DNA from: Bhargavaea ullalensis
Lineage (GTDB): Bacteria; Bacillota; Bacilli; Bacillales_A; Planococcaceae
DNA length: 64,000 bases
Strand: one strand, 5' to 3'
NCBI RefSeq assembly: GCF_040545425.1
Contig: NZ_JBEPLW010000008.1
In this document: positions 27,191-35,993 of the stretch, piece after piece
Layout of the letters: each line of letters starts with the position of its first letter
Position numbering within the stretch: the first letter of the stretch is position 1
The notes under the pieces: generated by a model
What the model saw: the letters and a program-made list of their open reading frames with translations, nothing else
Database searches by the model: none
What the model was told of the DNA's origin: nothing
Translations under genes and position numbers: made by a program

Positions 27191-28220
27191 ACAACTGAGG
27201 GAGTTAGAAGACGAACTAAAGATAACCAATCAATCCAAAGACCGACTTAGAAGTGAAATTGTTCGGAGTGCCCATGAAGTTAAAAAGCGGAATTTAAGCC
27301 GTTTCGGCTGGATTGCTGCAGCGGCCTGCGTTCTATTTTTAATTACGTCACCGTTCTACTCCTCGACAATGGCAAGCATAGCGGGGAAAATACTACCGGT
27401 TTCCATTACGCCTAGTTCTCCGGAGGATCAGCATACTATTGGATTAACATCTGACCTCTTTAAATTAATCGAGAAGGAAGGGTATATGGCTAATTCTGTG
27501 GGAGTAACGCCGTCTCCATATACAATTGAAGTATCGCTCGCTTTGAAGGACTCTACGTTAAAACAAGCAACAGATGACCTTGAGCCAAAAATAATGAGTT
27601 ATTTATATGAAAATGGCTATGACAAATATGAATTAAAGCTTACAGAAGGAACTGTAGCATCTTCAGATGATCAAGAGGATGAAATAACTCTCTATGATCA
27701 AGTACGTGAGATTGTGAAGGAAGTTTTCGCAGCATACGGATATGCTGAAGAGGCGGATTTTGAATTAGCCGGCCTTAATAAGACGTGGTTTTCGAATATC
27801 GTCACCATTAATATGCCAGACCATATTAAAGAGCCAAATGAAATTGTTTCAGAGATTGAAAAAGAGATAGATGCACGAAACTTAGACGTCAAAGATATTG
27901 AAGTGAATACATTTAATTTGGAGCATCGTCAACAAGACGACCGTTGGGCGTCGATTGCATCTGACATCTATGAGGCAATGGCGGGGAAATCGACTTATCA
28001 ACTAACGGGGGTCTCGTATAAAGTGAAGAAAGGGCACACCTATGTTTCAATCAAGACTGAACTGGAAAGACCGCCCTCTGAAGAAATAAGCCGAGAAATT
28101 GAATTGGCGATACAGGAGTACTTAGCCTTGCCAGAAATAAACGAGCGAATTCAAAATGACAATTATACGATAAGATTATCATTGAAGAATGAAAAACCAT
28201 TTATCGAGCTATCGAACTAA
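27174..28220 (+). CDS. Membrane anti-sigma factor-like protein (DUF4030-like)
   Basis: A 348-residue protein with a short cytoplasmic N-terminus (about 40 residues, LRELEDELK and similar charged helix), one membrane segment near residues 43-62, and a large extracytoplasmic region with two similar alpha/beta parts. I recognise it tentatively as DUF4030. The position, overlapping an ECF sigma gene, and the single-pass topology point to an anti-sigma factor that senses an envelope signal. GGGGGGATCACC precedes the ATG; an earlier in-frame ATG at 27147 lacks a site. AT-rich like its partner. Confidence 0.7.
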   Translation: MSFLDEQLRELEDELKITNQSKDRLRSEIVRSAHEVKKRNLSRFGWIAAAACVLFLITSPFYSSTMASIAGKILPVSITPSSPEDQHTIGLTSDLFKLIEKEGYMANSVGVTPSPYTIEVSLALKDSTLKQATDDLEPKIMSYLYENGYDKYELKLTEGTVASSDDQEDEITLYDQVREIVKEVFAAYGYAEEADFELAGLNKTWFSNIVTINMPDHIKEPNEIVSEIEKEIDARNLDVKDIEVNTFNLEHRQQDDRWASIASDIYEAMAGKSTYQLTGVSYKVKKGHTYVSIKTELERPPSEEISREIELAIQEYLALPEINERIQNDNYTIRLSLKNEKPFIELSN

Positions 28221-28242
28221 GAACATCCCACAAAGGCAAAAC

Positions 28243-28282
28243 AGAACCCCTGAAACGGCTGCACGCCGTTTTGGGGGTTCTA
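28243..28282. terminator. Bidirectional terminator
   Basis: AGAACCCC...AACGGC pairs with GCCGTT...GGGGTTCT around a five-base loop, with A and T runs near the ends. It separates the anti-sigma gene from the convergent PucR-type gene and just overlaps the latter's stop codon. Confidence 0.8.
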
Positions 28283-29917
28283 TTTCGTAACAAGCGGTTG
28301 ATCCTGTTCACGCGCCAGCATCCGGTGTGCCTGGACCGCGACTTCCAGCGCGAGCCGGTTGTCGGATTCCATGAAATCCTTGCCGAGCAGGGCTTCAAGC
28401 TTTTCGAGCCGGTGATAAAGGGTCTGGCGGACGATGAACAGCCGATCCGCCGCCTCTTTTTTGACGCCGCCGCATTCCAGGTAGACGACGAGCGTCTCAA
28501 GGAGGTCGCTGTCGTGTCGCCGGTCGTGTGCGATGAGGTGGCCGAGGTAATCGTCCACATAGCGCTCCAGCTCGCCGCCCCGCTTGAGCAGCAGAAGAAG
28601 CCGGTGGATGCCGAGCTTTTCGAAGAACGGGGAGGCGGCGACCGCCTGTTTCTGGAGGGAGATGACGTCTTCCGTCTCCCCGAACGCCCGCTTTGCGTCC
28701 ACGATGTCCTGATACACTTTGCTCACGCCGAACCGGCAGCCGGTGAACTGACTTTCCGGCATCTGCCGGATTTCCTGGATCATCTGTTCAAAGCGGCCGG
28801 CCGTGTTTCGCTGATCTTCGCCGGAGATGAAGAAGGCGAGGATGACGAGTTCGCTTTTTCCCGATGTGATGGCCGGGAAGAACCCGCCGCGCTGGAACAC
28901 GCTCCGGATGATCAACGAGCGCTGGATGAGCTCTTCCTCCAGCAGGTCCTCCGAGTCGAACATGCTCTCGGAGGCGAGCCGGATGGAGAACACCCGGTAG
29001 TACATATTGCGGCCCTGGGCGGGGAGGGCGGACAGGACGGTGTCCGGGTCGGTGTTCCGCCCGGTGATGAGGCCGCGGACGACTTTGTCTTCGAGGTTCT
29101 GCTTGCGCTCTTCGACGGTCCGGTTGCGAAGCAGAATCTGGGAGACGGCGAGCCCCGCGCGGTCGAGGATCAGGAAATAGAAATCGTCATGGAGCATGTC
29201 GTCCATCGCCAGGCAGAGCCGGCCCCACACTTGGCCGAAGCCGCGGACCGGCACGGTGGCGAACAGGCCGTGCGCCGTTTCGAGGTAGCGGCCGGTGTCC
29301 TGGAGGGTCCCGTCCTTCTCGAGCTGCCGGCGGATCGCCGATTCCGTTTCCTTCACATGGGACGGAAAAAAGTAGTGGGACGGCCGGTCGGTGATGAACA
29401 GCACGTCCCGGCGGAAGTACTGATGCAGTTCCTGAAGGATCTTCAGGATGCCGTTCGACGTGAGGGACAGCTCGATGAACCGGCCGGACAGCCGGTCGAG
29501 TTCGGAGATCATCTGGTGATGCCGGTTGATGATCGCCGTGTGCAGGTCCTGCGTCAGGTCGACGAACCGGATCACTTCGTCGAACAGGATAAGCGGGAAG
29601 TCGAGTTCGTCGGCGAGCGAGACGACTTCCGGCGCGATGTTGATGTTCGGATTGGGCAGCTCGACGCAGAGCGCGGAGACGCCGAGTTCATTCAGCTGCC
29701 GGATGTAGGCGATCTGGGTTTCGAGATCGAGCGTCATGCTGATGCCGGTCGTCAGGATGAGCTCCCCGCCGCTGATGAGCGACTCGAAATCCCGCACTTC
29801 GAGAATATGCGACCAGCGAACTTGCCGGCCGAGCCCCTTTTCTCCCGCCACGAGCTTCGCCTTTTGGAATGAATCCCGGGCCAGCACGTCCCGGACGGTC
29901 AGTTCGATCTCTTTCAT
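28280..29917 (-). CDS. PucR family transcriptional regulator
   Basis: A 545-residue regulator. The N-terminal PucR domain (LTVRDVLARDSFQKAKLVAG through ILTTGISM) and the C-terminal helix-turn-helix (LLETLVVYLECGGVKKEAAD, then RQTLYHRLEKLEALLG) are clear, with a GGDEF-like middle region. PucR proteins activate purine and nitrogen catabolic genes in response to pathway intermediates. This gene is divergent from mmsA and flanked by dihydropyrimidinase and beta-alanine genes. It therefore probably controls pyrimidine or beta-alanine use. The shared 149-bp intergenic region should carry its operator. Confidence 0.88.
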   Translation of the reverse strand: MKEIELTVRDVLARDSFQKAKLVAGEKGLGRQVRWSHILEVRDFESLISGGELILTTGISMTLDLETQIAYIRQLNELGVSALCVELPNPNINIAPEVVSLADELDFPLILFDEVIRFVDLTQDLHTAIINRHHQMISELDRLSGRFIELSLTSNGILKILQELHQYFRRDVLFITDRPSHYFFPSHVKETESAIRRQLEKDGTLQDTGRYLETAHGLFATVPVRGFGQVWGRLCLAMDDMLHDDFYFLILDRAGLAVSQILLRNRTVEERKQNLEDKVVRGLITGRNTDPDTVLSALPAQGRNMYYRVFSIRLASESMFDSEDLLEEELIQRSLIIRSVFQRGGFFPAITSGKSELVILAFFISGEDQRNTAGRFEQMIQEIRQMPESQFTGCRFGVSKVYQDIVDAKRAFGETEDVISLQKQAVAASPFFEKLGIHRLLLLLKRGGELERYVDDYLGHLIAHDRRHDSDLLETLVVYLECGGVKKEAADRLFIVRQTLYHRLEKLEALLGKDFMESDNRLALEVAVQAHRMLAREQDQPLVTK

Positions 29918-29959
29918 GGTTTCAGTTCTCCTTTCCGTCCAATCAATTCACCGGATGGT

Positions 29960-29988
29960 TTGACACTATGTAAAATGACAAACATTCT
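29960..29988 (+). promoter_or_regulatory. Candidate sigma-A promoter of mmsA
   Basis: TTGACA at 29960-29965, 17-bp spacer, CATTCT at 29983-29988. The -35 is consensus and the -10 weak, as expected for an activator-dependent promoter. Confidence 0.5.
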
Positions 29989-30066
29989 GATAGCTTGTAA
30001 TGTTGATTATGGAATGAACGACGAACCGAGTCAAGTCAACTTACAAGGCACAGGGAGGAATAGATC

Positions 30067-31527
30067 ATGGAAACAACAACGGTAAAATCGCAAACGCTTT
30101 CAAACTTCATCGGTGGACAATGGGTAAAGTCGGCCACGGACCGGTACGAAGAAGTCCCGAACCCGGCAACGGGCGAAATCATCGCCGAAGTTCCGGTTTC
30201 GACGAAGGAAGATCTCGACAAGGCGGTCGCGGTCGCGAAGGAAGCGTTCAAGACCTGGAAGAAGACGCCGGTGCCGCAGCGCGCACGGATCATGTTCAAG
30301 TACCAGCAGCTGCTCGTCGACCACTGGGATGAGCTCGCGAAACTCATCACGGTCGAAAACGGCAAGAGCCTCACAGAAGCGCACGGCGAAGTGCTCCGCG
30401 GCATCGAGTGCGTCGAGTTCGCGGCAGGCGCGCCGTCCCTCATGATGGGCCAGCAGCTCCCGGACATCGCGACGAACATCGAATCGGGCATGTACCGCTA
30501 CCCGCTCGGCGTCGTCGGCGGCATCACGCCGTTCAACTTCCCGATGATGGTGCCGGCCTGGATGTTCCCGCTCGCCATCGTGGCGGGCAACACGTTCATC
30601 ATGAAGCCGTCCGAGCGTACGCCGCTCCTCGCCAACCGGCTCGCGGAACTTCTTAAGGAAGCGGGTCTTCCGGACGGGGTCTTCAACATCGTCCACGGGG
30701 CGCACGACATCGTGAACGGCCTGCTCGAGCACCCGGACGTCCCGGCGATCTCGTTCGTCGGCTCGCAGCCGGTCGCAGAGTACGTCTACAAAACGGGCAC
30801 GTCCCACGGCAAGCGTGTCCAGGCACTCGCCGGCGCGAAAAACCATTCGCTCGTCCTGCCGGATGCGGACCTCGACAACGCCGTGAAGAACATCACCGGA
30901 GCGGCATTCGGCTCCGCCGGCGAGCGCTGCATGGCCGCCGCGGTCGTCGTCGCAGTCGGTGATGTGGCGGATGAGCTTGTCGACCGCCTGAAGAAAGCGG
31001 CCGACGACATCACGATCGGCAACGGCCTGGAAGAAGGCGTCTTCCTCGGACCGGTCATCCGCCCGGCGCACAAGGACCGCACGCTCGGCTACATTGAAAC
31101 CGGCGTGGAAGAAGGCGCGACCCTCGTCCGCGACGGCCGCGGCGAGTCCGGTTCCGGAGGCGGCTACTTCGTCGGCCCGACGATCTTCGACCATGTCACG
31201 CAGGAGATGAAGATCTGGCAAGACGAAATCTTCGCCCCGGTCCTCTCGATCGTCCGCGTGGAGACGCTCGAAGAAGCGATCGAGTTCACGAACGCCTCCG
31301 ATTTCGCAAACGGCGCCTGCCTCTACACCGACAGCGCCTCCGCCATCCGCGAATTCCGCGACAACATCGACGCCGGCATGCTCGGCGTCAACCTCGGCGT
31401 CCCGGCCCCAATGGCGTTCTTCCCGTTCTCGGGCTACAAAAAGTCCTTCTACGGCGACCTGCACGCCAACGGCAAAGACGGGATCGAGTTCTATACGAGG
31501 AAGAAGATGCTCACGCAAAGGCACTGA
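30067..31527 (+). CDS. mmsA: CoA-acylating (methyl)malonate-semialdehyde dehydrogenase
   Basis: A 486-residue aldehyde dehydrogenase of the MmsA/IolA branch. TPFNFPMMVPAWMFPLA near residue 155, the catalytic Cys in AGERCMAA near 287, and the lack of the usual catalytic Glu motif (LAGAKNHSLVLPD occupies that place) are typical of CoA-acylating members. It converts malonate semialdehyde, made from beta-alanine by the next gene, to acetyl-CoA, CO2 and NADH. GGGAGG precedes the ATG. A 21-bp tandem array lies between it and the aminotransferase gene, with no clear terminator. Confidence 0.9.
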   Translation: METTTVKSQTLSNFIGGQWVKSATDRYEEVPNPATGEIIAEVPVSTKEDLDKAVAVAKEAFKTWKKTPVPQRARIMFKYQQLLVDHWDELAKLITVENGKSLTEAHGEVLRGIECVEFAAGAPSLMMGQQLPDIATNIESGMYRYPLGVVGGITPFNFPMMVPAWMFPLAIVAGNTFIMKPSERTPLLANRLAELLKEAGLPDGVFNIVHGAHDIVNGLLEHPDVPAISFVGSQPVAEYVYKTGTSHGKRVQALAGAKNHSLVLPDADLDNAVKNITGAAFGSAGERCMAAAVVVAVGDVADELVDRLKKAADDITIGNGLEEGVFLGPVIRPAHKDRTLGYIETGVEEGATLVRDGRGESGSGGGYFVGPTIFDHVTQEMKIWQDEIFAPVLSIVRVETLEEAIEFTNASDFANGACLYTDSASAIREFRDNIDAGMLGVNLGVPAPMAFFPFSGYKKSFYGDLHANGKDGIEFYTRKKMLTQRH

Positions 31528-31557
31528 GAGATCGAAGAGGGGCGGCTGAGGTAGGGG

Positions 31558-31635
31558 AACTCTCCTCACTCGGGGGCAAACTCTCCTCACTCGGAGCGGA
31601 ACTCTCCTCACTCGAGCAGAAACTCTCCTCACTCG
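31558..31635. repeat. Array A: four 21-bp period tandem repeats
   Basis: The core AACTCTCCTCACTCG occurs four times at 31558, 31579, 31600 and 31621, exactly 21 bp apart, with 6-base variable spacers. All cores are identical. It lies between mmsA and the aminotransferase gene. The reverse complement of the core shares 11 of 15 bases with the core of array B at 37.6 kb, including both ends (CGAGTG and AGTT). Confidence 0.95.
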
Positions 31636-31694
31636 CGCCATCCGAAGCCTGAAATATTGATCGACACGACCAACCCAACTTGAAGGGAGAGAAA

Positions 31695-33056
31695 ATGATG
31701 ACGACTGTAAAACAGGAAGAGCAGACGCTCGTCGAGAAGGACCGCCAGAACGTCTGGCACCATATTTCGCCTTACATGGAAAAATCGCCGCCGATGATCT
31801 GGGCGAAAGGGGAAGGCGCGTGGGTGACGGACCATGAGGGGAACCGTTATCTGGACGGCATGTCCGGCCTCTGGTGCGTGAACGTCGGCTACGGCCGCGA
31901 GGAGCTCGCGAAGGCGGCGTACGATCAGATGAAGGAACTGTGCTACGTGCCGATGACGCAGGGCCATGAGCCGGCGATCGAGCTCGCCGAGAAGCTGAAC
32001 GAGTGGCTTGATGATGACTATCAGATCTTTTATTCCAACTCGGGGTCGGATGCGAATGAAGTCGCGTTCAAGATCGCCCGCCAGTACCACCAGCAGAACG
32101 GGGAAGGGTCCCGCTACAAGTTCATCAGCCGGTACCGCGCGTACCACGGCGGCTCGATGGGCGCGCTCGCCGCGACGGGCCAGGCGCTGCGCAAGTATAA
32201 ATACGAGCCGCTCGCGCCCGGCTTCCTTCACACGGCACCGCCGGACAATTACCGCCGGCCGAAGGGCATGAGCGTTGAAGAATACAACATCATGCGCGCC
32301 GAGGAGATTGAGCAGAAGATCATCTGGGAGCAGGAGGAGACGATCGCCGGCGTCATCATGGAGCCGCTCATCACGGGCGGAGGCATCCTTATCCCGGATC
32401 CGGTGTACGTGCAGAAAGTCCAGGAGATCTGCGACAAGCACGGCGTCCTCCTGATCATCGATGAAGTCATCTGCGGATTCGGCCGCACGGGCAAGAAGTT
32501 CGGCCACCAGAACTTCGGCATCAAGCCGGACATCGTCACGATGGCGAAGGGCCTCACGAGCGCGTACCTTCCGCTGTCGGTGACGGCGGTGCGCAAGGAT
32601 ATCTACGAGAAGTTCAAGGACAGCGCGGAAAACAGCCACTTCCGCCACGTGAACACGTTCGGCGGCAATCCGGCGGCCTGCGCCGTCGCGCTGAAGAACC
32701 TCGAGATCATCGAGCGCGAAGGCCTCGTTGAGCAGGCGGACCGCCACGGCGAGCGGCTTCGCAAGGAACTCGCGCATCTCGCGGACCACCCGCATGTCGG
32801 CGACGTTCGCGGCATCGGCTTCCTCCTCGGGATCGAGATGGTCGAAGACAAGGAGACGCGCGAGCCGGCAAGCGCCGCGCGCGTCGGCAAGATCATCGCC
32901 GACTGCAAGGCGAACGGCCTCATCGTCGGCAAAAACGGGGACACGGTCGCCGGCTACAACAATATCATCACACTCTCGCCGCCGCTTTCGTGCACCGATG
33001 AAGACGTCGACTTCATCATCTCGGTCGTGAAAAAGGCATTCGAGGAAAATAAATAA
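31695..33056 (+). CDS. Class III omega-aminotransferase (beta-alanine:pyruvate type)
   Basis: A 453-residue PLP-dependent aminotransferase, fold type I class III. Motifs are the FYSNSGSDANEVAFKIAR phosphate region, IIDEVICGFGRTGK (cofactor Asp) and the Schiff-base Lys in MAKGLTSAYLPLS. It transfers the amino group of beta-alanine to pyruvate, giving malonate semialdehyde for MmsA and L-alanine for the alanine dehydrogenase next door. That neat fit argues for pyruvate as acceptor. The start is ATG at 31695 after AAGGGAGA; the in-frame TTG at 31680 is upstream of that site. Confidence 0.88.
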   Translation: MMTTVKQEEQTLVEKDRQNVWHHISPYMEKSPPMIWAKGEGAWVTDHEGNRYLDGMSGLWCVNVGYGREELAKAAYDQMKELCYVPMTQGHEPAIELAEKLNEWLDDDYQIFYSNSGSDANEVAFKIARQYHQQNGEGSRYKFISRYRAYHGGSMGALAATGQALRKYKYEPLAPGFLHTAPPDNYRRPKGMSVEEYNIMRAEEIEQKIIWEQEETIAGVIMEPLITGGGILIPDPVYVQKVQEICDKHGVLLIIDEVICGFGRTGKKFGHQNFGIKPDIVTMAKGLTSAYLPLSVTAVRKDIYEKFKDSAENSHFRHVNTFGGNPAACAVALKNLEIIEREGLVEQADRHGERLRKELAHLADHPHVGDVRGIGFLLGIEMVEDKETREPASAARVGKIIADCKANGLIVGKNGDTVAGYNNIITLSPPLSCTDEDVDFIISVVKKAFEENK

Positions 33057-33064
33057 TAGAAGAG

Positions 33065-33086
33065 GGGAGGCGTCGTGCCTCCCTTT
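33065..33086 (+). terminator. Short hairpin between aminotransferase and ald
   Basis: GGGAGGC-GTCGT-GCCTCCC followed by three T. Probably an attenuator at most, since ald starts 19 bases later. Confidence 0.45.
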
Positions 33087-33104
33087 CCGATGGAGGGAAA
33101 GGCT

Positions 33105-34232
33105 ATGAAAATTGGGGTGCCGAAGGAAATCAAGAACAACGAAAACCGCGTCGCGATGACGCCGGCCGGAGTCGCCACGCTTGTCGGGGCGGGCCACGAA
33201 GTCATCATCGAGAAAGGGGCGGGCCTCGGCTCGAGCTTCACCGATGAAGAGTACCTGAACGAAGGGGCGACCATCTCCGAAACGGCTGCCGGGGCATGGG
33301 CTGCCGACATGGTCATGAAAGTGAAGGAGCCGCTGCCGGAAGAGTACGGCCATTTCCGTGACGGGCTCATCTTGTTCACGTACCTTCACCTCGCGGCGGA
33401 GCCGGGCCTGACGAAAGCGCTCGTCGAGAAAAATGTGACGGCGATCGCCTACGAAACGGTCCAGCTGCCGAACCGCTCGCTGCCGCTCCTTTCGCCGATG
33501 AGCGAAGTGGCGGGACGCATGGCAACGCAGATCGGCGCCACGTTCCTCGAGCGCAACCACGGCGGCAAGGGGATCCTCCTCTCCGGCGTGCCGGGCGTCG
33601 GCCGCGGCAAAGTCACGGTGATTGGCGGCGGCATGGCCGGTGCGAATGCGGCGCGCGTCGCAGTCGGCATGGGCGCCCGGGTGACGGTCATCGACCTGAG
33701 CCCGGAGCGGCTCCGCCAGCTCGACGACCAGTTCGGCAACGACATCGAGACGCTCATGTCGAACCCGTTCAACATCGCGGAAGCCGTGAAGGATTCCGAC
33801 CTCGTCGTCGGTGCGGTCCTGATCCCGGGTGCGAAGGCGCCGAAGCTCGTCACGGAAGACATGGTCAAGTCGATGCAGCCGGGCTCCGTGCTCGTCGACA
33901 TTGCGATCGACCAGGGCGGCATCTTCGAGACGAGCGACCGGATCACCACGCACGATGACCCGACATACGAAAAGCACGGCGTCGTCCACTACGCCGTCGC
34001 CAACATGCCGGGCGCCGTCCCGCGCACGTCCACGATGGCGCTCACGAACGTCACCGTCCCTTACGCGCTCCAGATCGCAAACAAAGGCTGGAAACAGGCC
34101 GCCCTCGACAACGAGCCGCTCCGCAAAGGCTTCAACACCCACGCGGGCCGCGTCACCTGCCCGTCCGTCGCAGCCGACCTCGGCCACAGCCACACCGACC
34201 TGCTGGACCTCCTTGAGCCGGTCAACCATTAA
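33105..34232 (+). CDS. ald: Alanine dehydrogenase
   Basis: A 375-residue NAD-dependent L-alanine dehydrogenase. MKIGVPKEIKNNENRVA is the family N-terminus; the pyruvate-binding Lys and His lie near KVKEPLPEE and TYLHLA; VIGGGMAGANAA is the Rossmann motif; VDIAIDQGG and HYAVANMPGAVPRTST are hallmark segments. It deaminates L-alanine to pyruvate and ammonia, regenerating the amino acceptor used by the aminotransferase upstream. The ATG at 33105 follows GGAGGGAAAGG; a longer GTG frame from 33075 overlaps a hairpin and is rejected. Confidence 0.95.
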   Translation: MKIGVPKEIKNNENRVAMTPAGVATLVGAGHEVIIEKGAGLGSSFTDEEYLNEGATISETAAGAWAADMVMKVKEPLPEEYGHFRDGLILFTYLHLAAEPGLTKALVEKNVTAIAYETVQLPNRSLPLLSPMSEVAGRMATQIGATFLERNHGGKGILLSGVPGVGRGKVTVIGGGMAGANAARVAVGMGARVTVIDLSPERLRQLDDQFGNDIETLMSNPFNIAEAVKDSDLVVGAVLIPGAKAPKLVTEDMVKSMQPGSVLVDIAIDQGGIFETSDRITTHDDPTYEKHGVVHYAVANMPGAVPRTSTMALTNVTVPYALQIANKGWKQAALDNEPLRKGFNTHAGRVTCPSVAADLGHSHTDLLDLLEPVNH

Positions 34233-34242
34233 GCAAATGAAC

Positions 34243-34281
34243 ACAGGCGCCGCCCGATTCAATTCGGGGGCGCCTGTTTTT
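34243..34281 (+). terminator. Terminator after ald
   Basis: ACAGGCGCC pairs with GGCGCCTGT, with further inner pairs (CCCGA/TCGGG), and a T5 tail. Confidence 0.85.
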
Positions 34282-34286
34282 GGTTG

Positions 34287-34384
34287 GAACGTTGATTGTA
34301 TTGGGGGAAACGTTGATTGTATCCGGCGAAACGTTGATTGTATTGGGCGAAACGTTGATTGTATCCGGCAAAACGTTGATTGTA
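34287..34384. repeat. Array C: five 21-bp period tandem repeats
   Basis: The core ACGTTGATTGTA occurs five times at 34289, 34310, 34331, 34352 and 34373, exactly 21 bp apart. Spacers alternate between two related forms (TTGGGSGAA-like and TCCGGCRAA-like). It fills the gap between the ald terminator and the convergent PlsY-like gene. Confidence 0.95.
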
Positions 34385-34402
34385 CCGCCGCCCGCCCGTC
34401 CG

Positions 34403-35044
34403 CTACGCCGCCCGCCGTTTCCTCCCGAGCACCGCCGACACCCGGTTTTCTTCGCCCGACCGCAGCCGCCGGAAGTTCTCCACATGCTTCCACACGGCCA
34501 TCAGAAACAGTCCGGCCGAGATGAGATCCGGTCCGACGCCGGGTGCCAGGACGACCGCGGTGAAGACAAACGTCACGTATAACATCAAAACGCCGAACAC
34601 GATGAAGTCGGTCACGATCGACACGACGATCAGCAGCGCAAGTCCAGCCAGCCCGATTTTCCAGTCGAATCCGAGCAGGACACCGATGACGGTCGCGGTC
34701 CCTTTGCCGCCGCTGAACTTCATATGAAACGGGAAGTTGTGGCCGAGCACGACGGCCGCCGCCATGATGAACACGAGCAGGGCGCCGGCCACCTCGCCGA
34801 GCCCCGTCTGCGCCGCGAGCCACTTTGCGAGCAGGACGCCCCCGACCCCTTTGCCGATATCGATCGCCGCGACGAGTGCGCCGTACTTTTTGCCGAGGAC
34901 GATCGCCGCATTCGAAGCGCCCGCATTTTTCACGCCGGTTTCCTTGAGATTCACGCCGGATAGCCGGCCCGCGACGGTCGAGCCGTGCACGCAGCCGATC
35001 AGGTAGCCGGCAGCCGCCGCCAGGATGAGCCACAGACCCATCAT
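34403..35044 (-). CDS. PlsY-like glycerol-3-phosphate acyltransferase
   Basis: A 213-residue membrane protein of the PlsY family with five or so membrane segments. The three family motifs are recognisable: IGCVHGSTVAGRL with NAGASNA after it, GHNFPFHMKFSGGKGTAT (substrate loop), and a C-terminal WKHVENFRRLRSGEE. PlsY moves an acyl group from acyl-phosphate to glycerol-3-phosphate in phospholipid synthesis. Motif 1 departs from the usual form (GASNA for GATN), so this may be a paralogue rather than the essential PlsY. The ATG follows GGAGGAGGAAGA. Confidence 0.8.
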   Translation of the reverse strand: MMGLWLILAAAAGYLIGCVHGSTVAGRLSGVNLKETGVKNAGASNAAIVLGKKYGALVAAIDIGKGVGGVLLAKWLAAQTGLGEVAGALLVFIMAAAVVLGHNFPFHMKFSGGKGTATVIGVLLGFDWKIGLAGLALLIVVSIVTDFIVFGVLMLYVTFVFTAVVLAPGVGPDLISAGLFLMAVWKHVENFRRLRSGEENRVSAVLGRKRRAA

Positions 35045-35063
35045 TCTTCCTCCTCCCGGAACT

Positions 35064-35852
35064 TTAGCTGCACTGCATGATCATCTTCGTCCGGTCAAAC
35101 CGTCCGGCTGCAAGATCTTCTTTTTTGATCGAGAAATAAAGCATCCCCATGTCGCCCCACATGACGTCAAGGTCGTCGTCGCTGTCCATCTGGAACAGGA
35201 GCACATAGTCATCCGCGGCTTTTTCGGCTTCGTCCCAGTCTTCCACGCCGTCACAGTAATGGGCGGTTTCCATGAACACCGGGTTTTGGACCGCAAACGG
35301 AAATCCGAGCATCTGGTGTTTCGGCTCGCCGTTTTCGAGCACGCCGAAAATCTCTTCTGCGTCGTCATCGTCGAAGTCCATCTCGATCAGGGCATCGGTG
35401 TCGACTGACTCCATCTGCCCAAACGATGCCGCGAATTCCGGCAGCATCGAATCTTCCGGAACTTCCACGCGCTCGAGCTTCGCCGGGTCGCCGTCGTAAA
35501 ACAGCACCCGCCAGCCGCTGAGCTCTTCCTCCTCTCCGCTGCCCCACGGCTGCTCTTCCACATCGTAATAAAAAGACAGCACGCCGCTTTTCGGGAACGG
35601 GTGATCAATCCCCGCGATGCCGAGGTCCGTCAGGTTGATTTGCGCAAGCAGTGTCAGCGGCCGGCCGTTGTTCTGCGGAAGGTCGGCATTCGGCGGCAAG
35701 TCCGGGGCGCCTCCGAATTTGGATGCGCCCGGCGCAAGGGGTCCCGCGGCATCTTCTTTTTTGACGCAGACCGCTACGCCGACCAATTCGCGGATCGTCT
35801 TTTCATATCGGGAAAGGCCTTTTGCGGCGAGCTGTTCAATCAATGAACTCAT
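35064..35852 (-). CDS. DUF1963 family protein (YwqG-like)
   Basis: A 262-residue cytoplasmic protein of the DUF1963/YwqG family. Visible family features are SKFGGAPDLPPN, LLAQINLTDL near residue 68, a Phe-Tyr-rich strand GVLSFYYDVEEQPWG, and the C-terminal LLFQMDSDDDLDVMWGDMGMLYFSI. The function of this family is unknown; many members sit near immunity or secretion genes, but nothing here suggests that. It is encoded just before the PlsY-like gene on the same strand (19-base gap) and probably shares its transcript. Confidence 0.85.
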   Translation of the reverse strand: MSSLIEQLAAKGLSRYEKTIRELVGVAVCVKKEDAAGPLAPGASKFGGAPDLPPNADLPQNNGRPLTLLAQINLTDLGIAGIDHPFPKSGVLSFYYDVEEQPWGSGEEEELSGWRVLFYDGDPAKLERVEVPEDSMLPEFAASFGQMESVDTDALIEMDFDDDDAEEIFGVLENGEPKHQMLGFPFAVQNPVFMETAHYCDGVEDWDEAEKAADDYVLLFQMDSDDDLDVMWGDMGMLYFSIKKEDLAAGRFDRTKMIMQCS

Positions 35853-35933
35853 TTCGTTTGCCTCCTAGAAAAACTCTTTCCTATTGTAACGGCCGGGCGG
35901 GCAAATGGTTTCAATCATTCTGAAAAAATACAC

Positions 35934-35963
35934 TTGACTTCCGGAGGAGGACAGGGCTATACT
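35934..35963 (+). promoter_or_regulatory. Promoter of the metY leader
   Basis: TTGACT, 18-bp spacer, TATACT; about 30 bases before the SAM riboswitch. Confidence 0.7.
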
Positions 35964-35993
35964 GATTTCCAAGATGGAAAATTAAATGAATTC

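Noticed and set aside
28271..29872. 533-codon plus-strand frame opposite the PucR-type gene
   Set aside because: Composition is antisense-like and there is no ribosome site; the minus strand encodes a complete PucR-family protein.
31629..35033. 1134-codon open frame on the minus strand across the aminotransferase and ald genes
   Set aside because: A shadow frame caused by high GC at third positions; the plus strand carries clear enzyme motifs, and the frame's Arg/Asp-rich product has no family features.
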